Part shown: positions 1 through 11,716 of the stretch, one piece after another
Layout of the letters: each line of letters begins with the position of its first letter
Numbering within the stretch: the first letter of the stretch is position 1
Source of the DNA: Bettongia penicillata ogilbyi
Taxonomy: Eukaryota > Chordata > Mammalia > Diprotodontia > Potoroidae
Direction: 5' to 3'
Length of the DNA: 64,000 bases
NCBI GenBank assembly: GCA_023548195.1
Contig: JAJHZJ010000808.1
Coordinates: forward strand, 2,523,182 to 2,587,181
The notes under the pieces: model-generated
The model's input: only the letters and a program-made list of their open reading frames with translations
Database searches by the model: none
Told to the model about the DNA's origin: nothing
Position numbers and translations under genes: made by a program

Positions 1-699
1 CATCAGACAGCCAGTGTGCTTTCTTGCTTTTCTTTTTCTTTGGGATGTTTCTGTTGCTGCCTCCTGCACAATATTGTGAACGCCTGTCCGTAGTTCATAA
101 TTTATTCTATCTACCAGATCTAATCCCTAAAATCTATTTTTCAATTTTACTTAATATTCATAAGGGATGATATTTAGGTCTTGGCTGTACAGTCTGATGG
201 TTTTCCATCCTTTCTTTAATTCATATCTGAAGCTGGGGTCATTCATTAAAGATAAATGCTGATAGTTTCCAGTATACTTTGTTGAGAGAAGAACTATTAT
301 TCAGGCAAGAGTGGCATTTTAATTAACATTAACGAATGAAGATCCAACTGACCAATCTCCGATGATATTCCCTCTGGAGGAGTTTTGGTTGCACTGCTCT
401 TATGCTCTAAGGTTATTCTAGGTGACTTTAATGAGTGCCCTGTAGAAGAAGTAGCCAAGAGCTCTGGTGACTCTTCTAGACTCCCTTTGGGGTCGGCTTA
501 CATTCCAGCAGCCATCTTGTTATACCATATTCAAAGTATATCCAAGTTCAGAAATCTCACAAATGTAACTTAGTCAGAAGTTATCATAGTATCAGTAACT
601 GAGTTAAATCACCTGTCTCTGGAAAAGAGACATTTTGTAGAGGGCATGCAAATTTAGTAAGTCTTGAGTGGAATCTGAAAGGAACTTGTCTCAGCAAAA
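1..699. other. FAM114A1: intron, nothing recognised
   Basis: Inferred to lie inside an upstream FAM114A1 intron because the N-terminal coding exon is absent. No repeat family or exon identified. Confidence 0.5.
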
Positions 700-1210
700 C
701 AGTGGGGTTGCACAGTTCTGATGACTGGCACATGACACCTCCTATCTCTCTCTCTCTCAGGGTACCTTGCTGCTTCAACAAGGCTAATTTGTCAGCCTTG
801 TGTGTGGCAGTTAGTTGGCAGTTGGTGCGGAGGGCTGGTCCTTTCTCTACAAAAGTTTCCTCCCTGGATGATGGCTATAAAGGTTGGAGTGGAAGCAGGA
901 AGAGTGGTTTGAGGATGCTGTCACTCTCAGGGCTCCCATGCCTGTTTACCCATATTTGGTAGTGGGTCAGCAGTTATTCTGGTACTGATGTGGAAGGTAG
1001 GCCCTCTCTCTACACTTACATCTCCCCTCCATGGGGACTAGGCTAGAAGCAGGTCTGGAGGTTTTGGAAATACTGCTTTTCCCAAGGCTCTTGGGTTTAG
1101 GGTCCTGGGTGGTCCCCATCAGAATCTTAGGGGCAGTGGTAATCCAGGTACTAGTAGTTTGACTTGCCTGGCATGCACTGCTTCCTGTGTCTCCCTCATG
1201 TGTTTCACTG
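700..1210 (+). repeat. unclassified repeat with internal subunits, copy 1
   Basis: Blocks GGCACATGACACCTCCTATC, TCCCTGGATGATGGCTATAA, CATGGGGACTAGGCTAGAAG and CTCTTGGGTTTAGGGTCCTG recur in order or permuted at 39440-39830. Family not recognised. Confidence 0.5.
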
Positions 1211-1709
1211 CTTCAAGCAAAGAAGGCACTATTAGTATTGAGTCTGTGCTTGTTTCATTATGCCCTCTCTGGGAAAATCCTCTAAACTTCCAGAGGTGGG
1301 TGATATCTAATGGGTACTTTTCTCTCTTGGATTTACTATTCACTCCCTTCTTAGATATCCTGTTATCATCTGAACTTGGCCTGGTGCAACTCATTATCAG
1401 GAGACTGGCTCGATTCCAGGTTCTCAATGTTTTGCTAACTGATATGGAGCACAAAAGCTACTCAAGACGCCAGATAGAGTTTCTCTTGTATCTTCTCCAT
1501 TGATCTCTTAGGTCCAAAAGACATTTACCTTGACCTGTAAGTTTGATGTCGTACTGTGTTGTATATAATCACTTTTCATGTTGATATTGAACTTCTGTCT
1601 CTGATACACCACAAAGATCATGTTCAGTGTATCACAGCACTGCAAATTCCAGAGGACTCACAGTGAACAAAATTCTGTGTGTGTGTATGTGTGTAGGTAC
1701 GAGTGTATT

Positions 1710-1710
<1 letters not shown>
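1211..1710. other. intron, nothing recognised
   Basis: Overlapping frames of about 110 codons on both strands (1119-1503) have no family signature and look like chance frames. Confidence 0.45.

Positions 1711-1764
<54 letters not shown>
1711..1764 (+). repeat. (GT)n microsatellite
   Basis: About 54 bp of almost pure GT, preceded by GT-rich interrupted sequence from 1676. Confidence 0.97.
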
Positions 1765-1766
<2 letters not shown>

Positions 1767-2009
1767 TAATTCATCTGGAAGAACTCTAGATAGGATCTTG
1801 CCCTTGAGACCACATGAGAGTTGCTACTATCTGCTTTACCATTTCCTTTTTGATTATGAAAAGATAATGACTTTTAAAAGATATTAAGGTATTTTCTTCT
1901 CATTGCTCCAGAAATTGAAATGAAAGTCTGATGTGCATAATATTATCCTCACCCTTTTCTATTTATAATTCTCCTTCGATGAGTCATTAGGCCTAAGGAC
2001 TTCATATTT

Positions 2010-2395
2010 CTTCTCTTTTCTCTTCCCTCCTTGTGCTCTCCCTCCCTTCCTTCCTGCATTTCTCTCTCTTTCTCCTTTTTTTCTCTACCTTCCTCCTTTT
2101 TTCCTTTCTTCCCACACTTTCTCTCTCCCTTCCTTCCATTCTCCCTCCTTTCCTTTCCTCATTCTTCCTTCTATCTTTCCCTTTCTTTCTCCTTTCCTCC
2201 CTTCCTCCTTTTCTCCCCTCCCTGCCTTCCTCATTTTCTTCACTCCCTTTCCTCATCCTTCCCTTCCTCTTTCCTTCCCTTCTTTCTTCTCATCCTTCCT
2301 TTATCCCAATCCCTCTTCTCTTTTCATATTCCCCCATCCTCCTCCTTCTCCCTCCTTGTCCTCCTTCCTCCCTTTTCCTTTCTCTCCTTATATAG
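2010..2395 (+). repeat. long pyrimidine-rich tract (CCTT/CTTT/CTCC)
   Basis: About 385 bp almost free of purines on the + strand, with irregular CCTT and CTTT units. Frames inside it are low-complexity and not genes. Confidence 0.95.
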
Positions 2396-2555
2396 TAAGA
2401 TCACCGAAATGCTGCTTCTTCCTTTGTAAGATTCTTTCCCTGCTTGTGTGAAAGGAATGACTGTTGTCAGCAAAAGACCTCAGAGACAAACAAGCAGATA
2501 GAAAGCATGAAAAGTCCTTGTTGGTGAACAGCTGTCACAGACTCAGTTAATACAA

Positions 2556-2650
2556 CAGAGCCTGGCTTCTTAACCTTTTTGTGTCACGAACCCATTTGGC
2601 AAGAGGTGGTGCAGTTTATGGACTGGGTGGGCCTCTGAGACTTCATTCCC
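2556..2650. mobile_element. hAT-like MITE family 2 end fragment
   Basis: TTCTTAACCTTTTTGTGTCA and GAACCCATTTGGCA match the terminal part of the family seen at 47848. The rest is lost or too diverged. Confidence 0.45.
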
Positions 2651-3024
2651 AGTGTCCTGGCCCCTTCTGTGTCAGGTGACTCAGCCCACTTCCTCATCCA
2701 GCCCCTTTTCTGTGATCTTGTCTATGGATGACCATCTCTTTTATATACATTTTAAGAATAGTAGTCTAGCAATCAAAGTGAATCTTAGCAATGCAGAAAA
2801 ACATATACAGAACGTTTACTATGAATTCCAGTTTCAATAGCTACATGAACCTGCAATGACGGCATTTGAGATTGTCCAAATAATAAAAAGATTCTAGTCC
2901 ACAGGTTTGTCTCTTAGAGCGCAACTCCTCTCCCATTCTTGCCAAATTCAACATTTTTTCCCTCTTTTTTTTTCTTTTTTTTTTTCAGGGAAAGAGGGTT
3001 AGCTGTTGTTTTGGGTAAAAAGCT

Positions 3025-3180
3025 TATTTGTAGCTTTAGAACTAGGAAGGAATTCACAAGTCACCTAGTTCATCTAGCTCCTTGATTTTACAGTTGACCA
3101 AACTGAGGTCTAGAAAGGTGAAATGCCTCATCTAAATGGAGCCCAGATTCAAATTTAAATCCTGCTGCTCGCCAGCGTAC
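3025..3180 (-). repeat. SINE-D (minus strand)
   Basis: CACAAGTCACCTAGTTCATC, TTTTACAGTTGACCAAACTG and GCCCAGATTCAAATTTAAAT. Confidence 0.65.
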
Positions 3181-3807
3181 AGAGCCAAGCTGGGAGTCTT
3201 TATATGTATAGTGGAATGTACTACTTAATAGGCGATTATAAAATCTAAATAAATCTGATTGTTTCCATTGTAACAATATTATAAGAGATTAGTTTTCTGA
3301 CCTAATGCCCTGATTGCTTTTTTTTTTAATAGAAATGATCACTTTTGAACCTTTTAATCAAACAAATCAACTGTACTTCTGAGGGCTTTAAGTAGCTGGA
3401 GAAATTTCCCTGGTGTGATAATCAAGTAGTGAACCAGTCCAAAGCTGGAAGAGTTCCAGTTTGAAAGATTTCAGTATGAGAGTTACAGTCAAGGAGAATT
3501 ACTCTAGGAGTGAGTTTTTCTCTTGTTCTCTTTCACCTTCAACCACCACCCACTGATCATTTCATCAGTGAAACTGGACCAGTAGTATGCAGTGAACTCA
3601 GCTGGGACCAAATGGAGTGGACAATAGGAGATAATGCATCCATCTGGGAATGATAGACACCTAAAGAAAGGCTTTAATAGCTTAAAACCACACTAAGACT
3701 TTTGGGACACCAATATATGGTCCTAACACTAATATATATAAGACCAAGAACCATTCCTCAATTGATAAGTGGTCAAAGAACATCAAAGGATGTCAACAAA
3801 CTATTAA

Positions 3808-3942
3808 CATATGTATGTATATATATATACATGTAAAATATCTTATATATACATATATGCATATATGTATACATATATGCATATATGTATACATGTGTGT
3901 GTCTCTGTGTGTATTAGTACTGCATGGATATATATATATATG

Positions 3943-3977
<35 letters not shown>

Positions 3978-3980
3978 ATG
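3808..3980 (+). repeat. TATG/TA/TG compound microsatellite
   Basis: ATGTATGTATATATATATAC, repeated ATATATGCATATATGTATAC units, then TATATA and a pure GT run. Confidence 0.95.
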
Positions 3981-4058
3981 TGCAAAGGTATACAGGTATA
4001 TTGGGCAGTAGGAGTAGAGGCTAAAGAAAGGGAATTAGTTGGAGGTTAATATAATAGT

Positions 4059-4115
4059 CTGGGCAGCTAGGTGGCACAGTATAAATAGAACACTGGACTT
4101 GGAATCAGGAAGCGA
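4059..4115 (+). repeat. tRNA-like SINE head fragment
   Basis: GGGCAGCTAGGTGGCACAGT followed by GGAATCAGGAAG. The body is missing; the family 1 MITE begins 20 bp further on. Confidence 0.75.
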
Positions 4116-4132
4116 GGCCACAGGGGCTGGAG

Positions 4133-4336
4133 CAAGGGTGGGGAACCTACAAGCTCGAGGCCTCATATGACCCTCTACTCTAGGTCTAGTGCAGCCCTTT
4201 GATTGAATCCAAACTTTGCAGAACGAATCCCCTTAATAGAAGGATTTGTTTTGCAAAACTTGGACTCAGTCAAAAGGCTGCACCCGAGGACCTAGAAGGC
4301 CACACATGGCCTCGAGGCCACAGTTTCCCCACCCTG
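4133..4336. mobile_element. hAT-like palindromic MITE, family 1, copy 1
   Basis: Ends are CAAGGGTGGGGAAC and its near reverse complement, TTTCCCCACCCTG. Most of the 204 bp forms one imperfect inverted repeat (CTCGAGGCC...GGCCTCGAGG). The 8-bp flanks are GGCTGGAG (4125-4132) and GGCTAGAG (4337-4344), one mismatch, as expected for a hAT target-site duplication. No transposase. Confidence 0.85.
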
Positions 4337-4904
4337 GGCTAGAGAGTACTTCAAATGTCTGAGGTCTGGGGAAGAAATGAATTTCCAGGGTAAAAAGATT
4401 TCTGTGGCATAGTAAAGAAAGTTCTGAGAGTCAGGAGTACAGTTTGTAGAGAAAGACGTATGTACAAACAAGTAATGTAATTCACTAATTTTTCATCACT
4501 ATGAAATCCAAGACTGCCTATATAGCCTTGGGCTTACTTGCTTCATTTTAGAAACACTAGATGTCACTCTAAGTAAAGTTTTAAGATCTATGACCCACCA
4601 ATGGAGAAGACTTATTAAGGTATCTAAAATAGTCCATTAAAGAAAAATAAATCTCTTGACTTGTTTTCCAGAAAAAAAATATTTTATTAATCATTTAAAA
4701 AGTGATGATGTAGGGTAGTAATCATGAGTGAACAAACTTCAATAATCTCTTTACTCATTGGTAATTACATACCCAAGCACTAACATTCATATTCACACGT
4801 GGGCTTTGCTTCTGGGAACAGAAGGATTTTTAAGATAGCAGTTTATCCATGCACATATAAACTGTCACTCATTTTCTGAAACCCAACAAGTTATCCTCTC
4901 TTAA

Positions 4905-5180
4905 TGAATGAAAAAGGTGTTATTGAGTACTAACATTATGTTAAGCACTGGGAACAGAAATAGGAAAACAGAAAATCCCTGCACAACACATACAGGAAGT
5001 TTCAGTTGCACATTTACATGGAAAGACTCCACCATGTTCTCTAGGGTCTAGGTACAAAGCTAATTGTAATGCATCTATCATTTCGACTGATATAATTAAA
5101 TCTGTGGAACAGATATATCTGTTCCACTGATAAAATTATATCTGGTGGGAGAGGTTTGAGCTGTTTAAAATCCAGGGCAC
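4905..5180 (+). repeat. interspersed repeat, family X copy 1
   Basis: Starts TATTGAGTACTAACATTATG with TTAAGCACTGGGAACAGAAA, then CAGGAAGTTTCAGTTGCACA. Copies 2 and 3 are at 37055 and 38930. Element class not recognised; it looks LINE-tail like. Confidence 0.6.
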
Positions 5181-5944
5181 CTGAAGGTCACTTTTTGATC
5201 TCTGGTGTCACCCATTACATCATTACTTTGTCTCCCTCTCATCCACCAGGTCAGGATTCTAGTTATCCTCCCTTGTCACTTGCTACCTGTGGAATGGTGC
5301 TGATATAAGTACCCATCTTTGGGACTAACCAAAGTCACAGTGATTTGCAGGAATTTTTTTTATGAAATGGGAAAGAAAAAGGAAGGGAGTTGAGCTAGGG
5401 CATCTCTCAAGTTTCTTTGAGCTTTAATATTATATGATCCTAAACACCCATGGTTTGGAAGATTGAGAACTGAAAAAAGCCAACAAAGTTAAATCCTAGA
5501 ATGCTTTGCCCAGGGTGAGTACAGAATAGCCTTTTAATGAGCTGAAAACCTCACCTTTCTATAATGGTATAGTTGTATAGAATTGCCTAGAGTTAAGAAG
5601 GGGGTAAACTGTGTGATCTCTCTACTGTTGCTCAAATTAGATTACTCTGCTATTTTACATCTCAGTAATCTAGCTAAAAATCTTTCATTAAGCATTCTGA
5701 TAATTTCTTTCTGGAAAATGTATGAGATGATTTGGAATGTAGATTTGGTAGTTAAATAGGTAAGCTAATGAGAAAATGATAATTACTCCACTGCATTACG
5801 TGAATGTATTTCTGGAATACTGGTAAGAGGCCAGTCTTGTCTCCATTGAATTCCATTAAAATTCGCATAAAGCAAGGGAAAATGAAATGCAAGGAATTGT
5901 ACTACATTTTAATTAGACTAGATTGTTAAGCCTTATACCCCTGT

Positions 5945-6060
5945 TAATTTATACAGGTGTTTATGAAGCACCTCCTATGAGTCATGCAATGTGCTAAATG
6001 CTTTATACACATTATCCCACTTGATCCCTATGACAACCCTGGAAGGTAGGTGTTATTATC
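5945..6060 (-). repeat. MIR-like SINE fragment (minus strand)
   Basis: CAATGTGCTAAATGCTTTAT, TTGATCCCTATGACAACCCT and GGTAGGTGTTATTATC are the MIR core in reverse. Confidence 0.75.
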
Positions 6061-6084
6061 ATTCCAGCTGAGTTCTTTTAGGTT

Positions 6085-6130
6085 TACGATGCGTTTTCCA
6101 AATATTTCATTTGATGTTCACAATAGCCCT
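6085..6130 (-). repeat. MIR-like SINE, left part
   Basis: TTTCATTTGATGTTCACAAT and AGCCCTGGGAG. The same element continues at 6368-6537 beyond the inserted SINE-A. Confidence 0.6.
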
Positions 6131-6367
6131 GGGAGTTGAGTTCAGTTGGGTCCAACTTTTCATGATCCCTCTGGGGGTTTTCTTGGAGTGGTTTCCATGT
6201 CTTTCTCCAGCTTATTTTACAAATGAAGAAACAGAGGCAAAAAGGGTTAAGTGACTTTCTGAGGGTAACACAGCCAGTAAATGTCTGAGGCCAGATTTAA
6301 ACTCAGGAAGATGAGTCTTCCTGACTCCATGTCAGGTTTTCTATCCATTGTGCCATTTAGTTGCCTC
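6131..6367 (-). repeat. SINE-A (minus strand), inserted in an older SINE
   Basis: Reverse complement carries the SINE-A tail (AGTTGGACCCAACTGAACTC) and the head GGAGGCAACTAAATGGCACA. Sequence on either side belongs to one MIR-like SINE. Confidence 0.82.
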
Positions 6368-6537
6368 CTATGTGCTGTATCATTATTATCTGTATTTCCG
6401 CAGTTGAGTTAACTGAGGCAGACAGAAGTGAAGTGGTCAAGGTCATATATCTAGTAAGTGTTTGAGGTCAGATTTGAACTCATATCTTCCTAAGTTCAGG
6501 TCTAGCACTCTATCCAATGTACTGCTAGCTGCCTTGT
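6368..6537 (-). repeat. MIR-like SINE, right part
   Basis: GAGGTCAGATTTGAACTCAT, GTCTAGCACTCTATCCAATG and GCTAGCTGCCTT are a SINE head in reverse. Confidence 0.7.
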
Positions 6538-6574
6538 TTGTGAGCAGACATACGTGCCTACCTAATTAATTTCT

Positions 6575-6790
6575 GTGTAGAAAGGTGGCATGGTGTAGCA
6601 GATAGACAGCCAGTTTCAGAATCAAGACTTAGACTGAAGGCCCTCCTCAGATGCATGTTGACTTCAAGATCCTGAGCAAGACACTTAGTCACTCAGGGCC
6701 CCCAGCAACTCTCTGGAGCTAAATAGTAGAGTAATTGTTGAACTAAATTCATAGGAGTCCCCTTGCCAAGAGCTCTTTACAGTGATGAAA
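6575..6790 (+). repeat. SINE-B, diverged
   Basis: GGTGGCATGGTGTAGCAGAT, AGCAAGACACTTAGTCACTC and CCAGCAACTCTCTGGAGC follow the SINE-B order. Confidence 0.65.
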
Positions 6791-6799
6791 ACACAAGTC

Positions 6800-8950
6800 T
6801 GCCCCCTAAAAAAAATTTGTAAATAAATATCTTCAGAAAAGAGTTTAGCTGTGGATGAGCAATTGCCATGATGAGGAATGAATGGAAGAAAAAAGGAAAA
6901 GCATTAAGTATTTAGTATGTGACTTTAAGAGCAAGTCCCTGCTCTCAAGGAACTTACATTTTTATGTATCAGAACTTGAGAAGGGTGTGTCGGTATTAAA
7001 AATCACTGAGATAGTGAGTGGAGTCATAGGAGAGTCAACTGATGTGCCCTCTCTAGAAGAAATCATATTATTAATTTGATGACTGCTACCAGAGCAAAGG
7101 GTAGGAAAAAGGGTTGAAAGGATTGGGTGAGGATCTACAGAAGTGCTATGGTGCTGATGGTAGGAAAATAATTGAGCTAGACAGTCAAAAGGAATATGAA
7201 GTGTGGTCTGTAGTCTGGGACTAACTAAATATAGAGGACCATGTCCACTAGTGCTGGCTAACTCACTAACCTAGAAAATATGGCCCCAGAGGGAGTGACT
7301 CCAAAGTTGAATGGATTGAGTTACTGGGGTTATGGTCCAAGGAGAGCTGGTGATCCAGAGGGAGCACAAGGCAGATGATAATGTTGGTGATGGGATGAAT
7401 TGTTAGATGAAAGGTGAAACATCAAAGAACCCAGAATCTGCTTTATCTAGAAAATACTGAATTTTTGCTAGTTGAAGAGAAATAGCTGCCAAGGCAATGA
7501 CCAGTTTACAGTAAAACCTCATTTGTTCAGCATCGTAGAAAAGGATAGCAGAAGGCTAAAAGCAGTATCTCATCACAAAATGATGACAAGCATGGGAATA
7601 GGGGGGTAGGAAATGAGTGCAAAAAGCTTTTCTTGAGACCCAGTCTAACCAGATTACCCCAAGAACACTTATAGATGAAAAGTGGAAAGATGGCAAACAT
7701 ATGTGAAATGGAGCACATTTGCTTGTATTTATATAATAGTGGTCTGTTGATGTAGTGTAGTGGTCTAATGATGGTAGAACCCCCATATGTGGACTAGGTA
7801 CCTGAATATCCAATATTCTATCTGAAGAAGTAGCACTAAAAAGATGAAATTGAGAAAGAATGACTCCACCAGATCAAGTACATACAAAAGGAACCTGTAT
7901 TGCAGGAAATACAATTTTGAAGGCATTGGTGGAATGATTTTCAAGTTATCTCAGTTATAACAAAGGAATGGGAACAAATAATAGATTGTAGTATTACCAA
8001 AATAAGGGAAGTAAAGACATCAAAAACTACTCATGTATGTTACTTGTTTATATTTTTCAGCTGCATAAAACTTTTAAAATTATTCATGGATATATTAAGA
8101 TTATCCTTAATGATAATATAAAATGGAATGGAGTAACACTTTGTAGACATATTTCTTTACCAGATCATTATCTTATACAGTTTATTTAAAGGTACAGGAA
8201 AATACCTTTCATTATTTATTGTTTACTCAGTACAACAAATAGTGCCAGCAACAAGGTATCTCCCACAAATGTTAAAGTAACAATATTTCTTGACAGATGC
8301 AGCTATAGATAACTGTTCAGTAATCCTCTTTTTTTTTTTCATGTTAAGGCATAAAACAGGGACGTATGTTTCCAATAGTATTTTCTACTGCTATTTTGGA
8401 GGCTATCTTGAAGAAGTCAAACTGACTTTATGGATGCTAAAGTGTTCCTGACACTCCTGTAGGTTTTTAAACATTGTAATAATTGCGTAAAGATGTAAGA
8501 TATTATAGGGTGTTCTCAGTGAGATTCATGACCAAACAATAGAAATGAGTCTAAAAATTTACCCAAGACAAAGTGGATGAAAAATGTGTATTACCCATTT
8601 AGGTAAGCATCTTTTTTAGTGAGTCCATCAGTACATATATTTTGTAAGCAATAGCTTATAGGGCTTTGTTTTTTATCCAGTCTATCACTTTTTTTGTTTT
8701 ATTGGATTACTTCATCCGTTCACATTTTAAGTCATAAGAGTAAGTTTCATTCATTCACATTTAAAGTTATGAGTAAGTTTTTATTTTCCTTCATCTATCT
8801 TTAATAATTTCTTTAATAAACACAGCATTCTATTCCTTCAGTTACTAAACCTTAACCTCTTTAAGGTGGCCCATTCCCACTCTTCCTTACTCCCAATCCA
8901 CTCCTCTTGTTTGTTACCCCTGCAGTACATATATTTTTGAACAAGCATTG
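6800..8950. other. intron, mostly unique sequence
   Basis: A short family X-like scrap (TCCCTGCTCTCAAGGAACTT) at about 6930-6955; nothing else recognised on either strand. Confidence 0.45.
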
Positions 8951-8954
8951 TATC

Positions 8955-9230
8955 TGAGGCAGCTAGATGGCTCAGTGGTTAGAGCTCTGGACCCGTAGTC
9001 AAGAGAAAAGAGAATACAAGTTCCAATTCATTCTTAGTCACTTACTTGCTGTGTGACAAGCCACTTAACCCATGTTTGCCTCAGATTCCTCATCTGTAAA
9101 ATGGAAATTATAGTAGCATCTACCTCCCAAGGTTGTTGTGAGGGTCAAATGAGTTAATAATTATGAAGCATTTAGCATGGTGTCTGACACATAGTAGGTA
9201 CTACATAAATGTTAGCTTTTGAAATTATTA
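8955..9230 (+). repeat. SINE-C (tRNA head with MIR-like tail)
   Basis: Head GAGGCAGCTAGATGGCTCAG, TCATCTGTAAAATGGAAATT, GGTTGTTGTGAGGGTCAAAT and tail CACATAGTAGGTACTACATA. Confidence 0.85.
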
Positions 9231-9234
9231 TTAT

Positions 9235-11596
9235 TATTTATCTGGATGATAAATGAGTTTCAAAATTAAATAGGAAGAAAGTAGCAGGCTGAATTGCATT
9301 TGAGAAATAGTATCACCCTTTCAATGATGTCAAGTTCCTCCCTGGCCAAAAAAAAAATCCATATTTTTCATTTGAGTATTATCTCAGTGATGCTTTATGG
9401 TTATGACTCATGGAATGCCTTGATCTTTGAAAAATGGAAGTTATACCCATGACCTAAAGGGCAATGGAGAGATACGTAGTGGATATCAATATGTTATAGC
9501 ATATTACCAGTGTGTAACCACTAGGTAGCACTGTAGTAGTATACAATCAGTTACTGATTCAATAAACCCATTAACAATCAGGAATATGCTGGCTGTCAAT
9601 TATCTACCAGCTCTGCGCCCGTCATTTTGTGTCCTTGACTCTTCGATGTAAGTGTATCAATACCTGCCCCTCCGCAACTGATCATTCCCCTTCATCTCCT
9701 TCCCGGAATGCAATTTCCAATTACTCAAGTCTAAAATGCTCATCTATGAAAAGAGAGGGCTGGTCTCTCAGGTCTCGTCTAGTTCTACCTCTGATAATGA
9801 ATGCATTCATATGTGTAACTATAACAAATATTTAATTGGATCAATAAAAGCATAACAAAGCAGAAAGATTAAGGAGGGTTATCATGAATTCTTATTCATT
9901 CATTCATATAATCACAAGCTTTAATCGCTTAGTGCAAACTACTTCATTCTGTACAACCCATTAAGCAAGGCTAGGAGAATATAAGTATAAATGGCATGCT
10001 GGGAGACCCATTTTTGCTGTCACCATATGAAACATGGCATCTGCAGAGTATCTAAGTTGATTAACCTTGTCACAGAAACTCGGATCACTGTGGCTTCTGA
10101 TCTTGCTTGAAAGCTGCCATGGATTCCACCACTTCCAGACTTTTCTGAACTATTTGCTCCTCTGCACACCTCACTGTATTCACTCCCATGCCAACATTTC
10201 GTTCATGTCCAAAAGGACATGACCTAACTATTAAAGTCAACTCAGATAAATAACTGAAAAAACAAGCTAGCTGGTTCCATTTTGGCTACCATGTTCCTCT
10301 CTCCTATTCACCTTCCTCCAAAGTCCCTAATCTCTCTTAATAGCTCCTGTCCTATCCCACAGAAATTTACATCAACATATATAGTGGTAGGGACATTGCA
10401 TGTGCAAGAATAATATACAAATGTTTATTAATTATTATAATTAAATTTATATTTATATATTATATTTATTACATCTATAATTAATTAATCATAATCATTA
10501 TTAGAGAAGGAAGTGGACTAGTCGTATATCAAGCACAAAGGATAATATGGATAGCATGAGCACTGCACAAGTCCCCATGAACTGTTAAAAGACCTAGAGT
10601 TGTTAGGTCTATGGAGGGGTTATAGGAGGATATGGTAAAGAGGGGCATGCAACAAGAATGTGTGAATGGATTCCAATCTGCACCGGTAGAAGGAATGTCA
10701 ATATTAATTAAATGAATGAAGATGCAAAAGTTTCTATTGAATAAAATTGACTTATTCTGACATTAAATGGATTCATCATTTAATAAGTGAGTGCTTAGGT
10801 GACTTAGACAGGAAATCCTATACTCAGCATACCATCTTGGGCATAATCTGTGTTTTAGATCCTATTGGTAAACAATGATGTAATCAGCAAACTACCTCTG
10901 TTTGGGTTTTCAGTTCATCCATGTTTTTCTTTTGTTTAGCTTGTGGAATATTGATTACAGATCACAAGCTCAGTAAGATAAAAAAGCTAGTACAGTTTAG
11001 CTTTCAAATCCATTGATGACATGACTTTTCCTCTCAACATGAGCATTATTGCCAGTGTATAAAAAATTAAAATGCCATTATCAGCTTGTTAAAATTGTGT
11101 CTTGTTATTATCCAGAACCTGGCAAATCTGTCTTGCTTTCTCTTCTCATCATGGAAGAATAAGTGTTGTTAGTCTGTTATGTTTGTGTAGGGAACTGGGG
11201 GTTATATCTAAGGTTATCCATTAGTAATCAATTCCTGTTGGTTGGACTTTTAGAAAAATTTTAGACCCGTGACTGCTTTCAAGGTTGATATCTGACATGA
11301 AGTCCTCTGAGAGGGAAAAATTCCAAAGTAAAATTCCTCCATTAAACTTAAGGTTGGTTTTGCCCAGTGTACAGTAGTTTCACAGTCTCTAGCAGAACAT
11401 TTCATGTGAAGCCAATGTCCCCCTCACCAGACAACTGTTCTTCACTGAGTAAGGCAGGTCAGAAAGTGAAAGGTAAAAGCTATGGCATCATGATGTATTG
11501 GATTTTCTTCGAGGATTTACTATCAACATGTCTTTTGATTTTTGTCTAAACCTAAAAAGAAGTAAACTGTTACCAAATAAGACTTAGTTTTGTGGT
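9235..11596. other. intron, mostly unique sequence
   Basis: No exon, RNA gene or clear repeat apart from the AT-rich tract at 10420-10505. A 68-codon frame at 9629 is Ser/Cys-rich with no recognised similarity. Confidence 0.45.
10420..10505. repeat. AT-rich low-complexity tract
   Basis: Almost entirely A and T with ATTAATTA and TATTTATAT motifs. Confidence 0.85.
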
Positions 11597-11716
11597 AGCT
11601 GTTAAGTTCAATTCTTTATGACCCCATTTGAGGGTTTTCTTGGCAAAGATACTGGATGTTTGCCATTTCCTTTTCCAGTTCATTTTACAGATGAGGAAAT
11701 TGAGGCAAACAGACTT
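11597..11716 (-). repeat. SINE-A tail fragment (minus strand)
   Basis: TTTTCTTGGCAAAGATACTG and GTTTGCCATTTCCTTTTCCA are the reverse complement of the SINE-A tail; it ends at GATGAGGAAATTGAGGCAAA. Confidence 0.8.

Noticed and set aside
1119..1503. Overlapping 111- and 114-codon frames on opposite strands
   Set aside because: No family motif, no splice context and no codon pattern. One overlaps the unclassified repeat at 700-1210.
2002..2429. Long Ser/Phe/Leu-rich and Arg/Glu/Lys-rich frames
   Set aside because: They are translations of the pyrimidine tract in different frames.
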